This document shows positions 6,653-6,773 of a stretch of DNA of 6,773 nucleotides, piece after piece (positions within the stretch are counted from its first letter, which is position 1; the number at the start of each line of letters is the position of its first letter). Under the pieces are notes generated by a model, which saw only the letters and a program-made list of their open reading frames with translations, ran no database searches and had not been told where the DNA came from. The stretch is from Bacillota bacterium (lineage in GTDB: Bacteria; Bacillota; Bacilli; Alicyclobacillales; Alicyclobacillaceae): positions 1 through 6,773 of the forward strand of contig JAKADF010000190.1 of the NCBI GenBank assembly GCA_021820805.1, written 5' to 3'. Position numbers and translations under genes: made by a program.

Positions 6653-6773
6653 TTAGTATATAATATAGTCATGCGTTATGCAGTTGCTCTCAATAATTGG
6701 GTACTGGTAGATTCGAACCATCTCAGTTCCAACCTTGTTGGCCAAAACTTCTGGATGAGTGTTGCAAAAGGTT
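6653..6773. other. Right-edge sequence with two opposing open frames, neither identified
   Basis: On the minus strand a frame is open from the window edge to TAA at 6653-6655 (39 codons, ending THDYIIY). On the plus strand an ATG at 6671 is open to the edge (34 codons, MRYAVALNNWVLVDSN), with TATAAT at 6659-6664 but no ribosome binding site or -35. Neither resembles a family I know, and stretches this short are often open by chance. One of them may be the end of a gene lying outside the window; the sequence here does not decide. Confidence 0.2.

Noticed and set aside
6700..6730. tRNA T-arm-like GGTTCGAATC on the minus strand near the right edge
   Set aside because: The flanking bases give only a four-pair stem, the acceptor end lacks a CCA context, and the sequence towards the edge shows no anticodon arm.

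Overview
This is a stretch of low-to-mid G+C Firmicutes chromosome. The proteins most resemble those of Bacillales: threonine synthase, a YmfF/YmfH pair of M16 peptidase-like proteins, and a YumB-type NADH dehydrogenase. Strong AGGAGG-type ribosome binding sites fit the same group. A Planococcaceae member such as Sporosarcina or a relative is plausible, but that placement is an inference from protein flavour, not a measurement.

Layout, left to right. Almost everything is on the minus strand. Positions 1-629 hold the first 209 codons of threonine synthase (thrC), cut by the left edge. Positions 774-1709 encode a membrane-anchored metallo-beta-lactamase-fold hydrolase. A 228-base divergent spacer follows, then the only plus-strand gene, an unrecognised 60-residue protein (1938-2120) with an excellent ribosome binding site. 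A 20-bp perfect hairpin (2133-2177) separates it from the convergent M16 genes. ymfH (2205-3491) is intact and carries the zinc motif HFLEH. ymfF (3493-4779) lies upstream of it with a one-base gap and is interrupted by an in-frame TAG at codon 56. A 76-residue zinc-finger-like protein (4912-5142) comes next. Then come a terminator hairpin (5242-5272) and a complete type II NADH dehydrogenase (5334-6521), which has a recognisable SigA promoter (6621-6648) and a perfect 19-bp palindrome (6575-6593) in its leader. The right edge (about 6650-6773) holds no gene I can identify.

Functionally these are mostly unrelated housekeeping transcription units: amino-acid synthesis, a hydrolase, a peptidase pair and a respiratory dehydrogenase. 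The most noteworthy points are the nonsense codon in an otherwise intact ymfF, the unexplained palindrome in the NADH dehydrogenase leader, and the two small uncharacterised genes. I do not see a new defence, mobile or biosynthetic system, and there are no CRISPR repeats, insertion sequences or convincing RNA genes.
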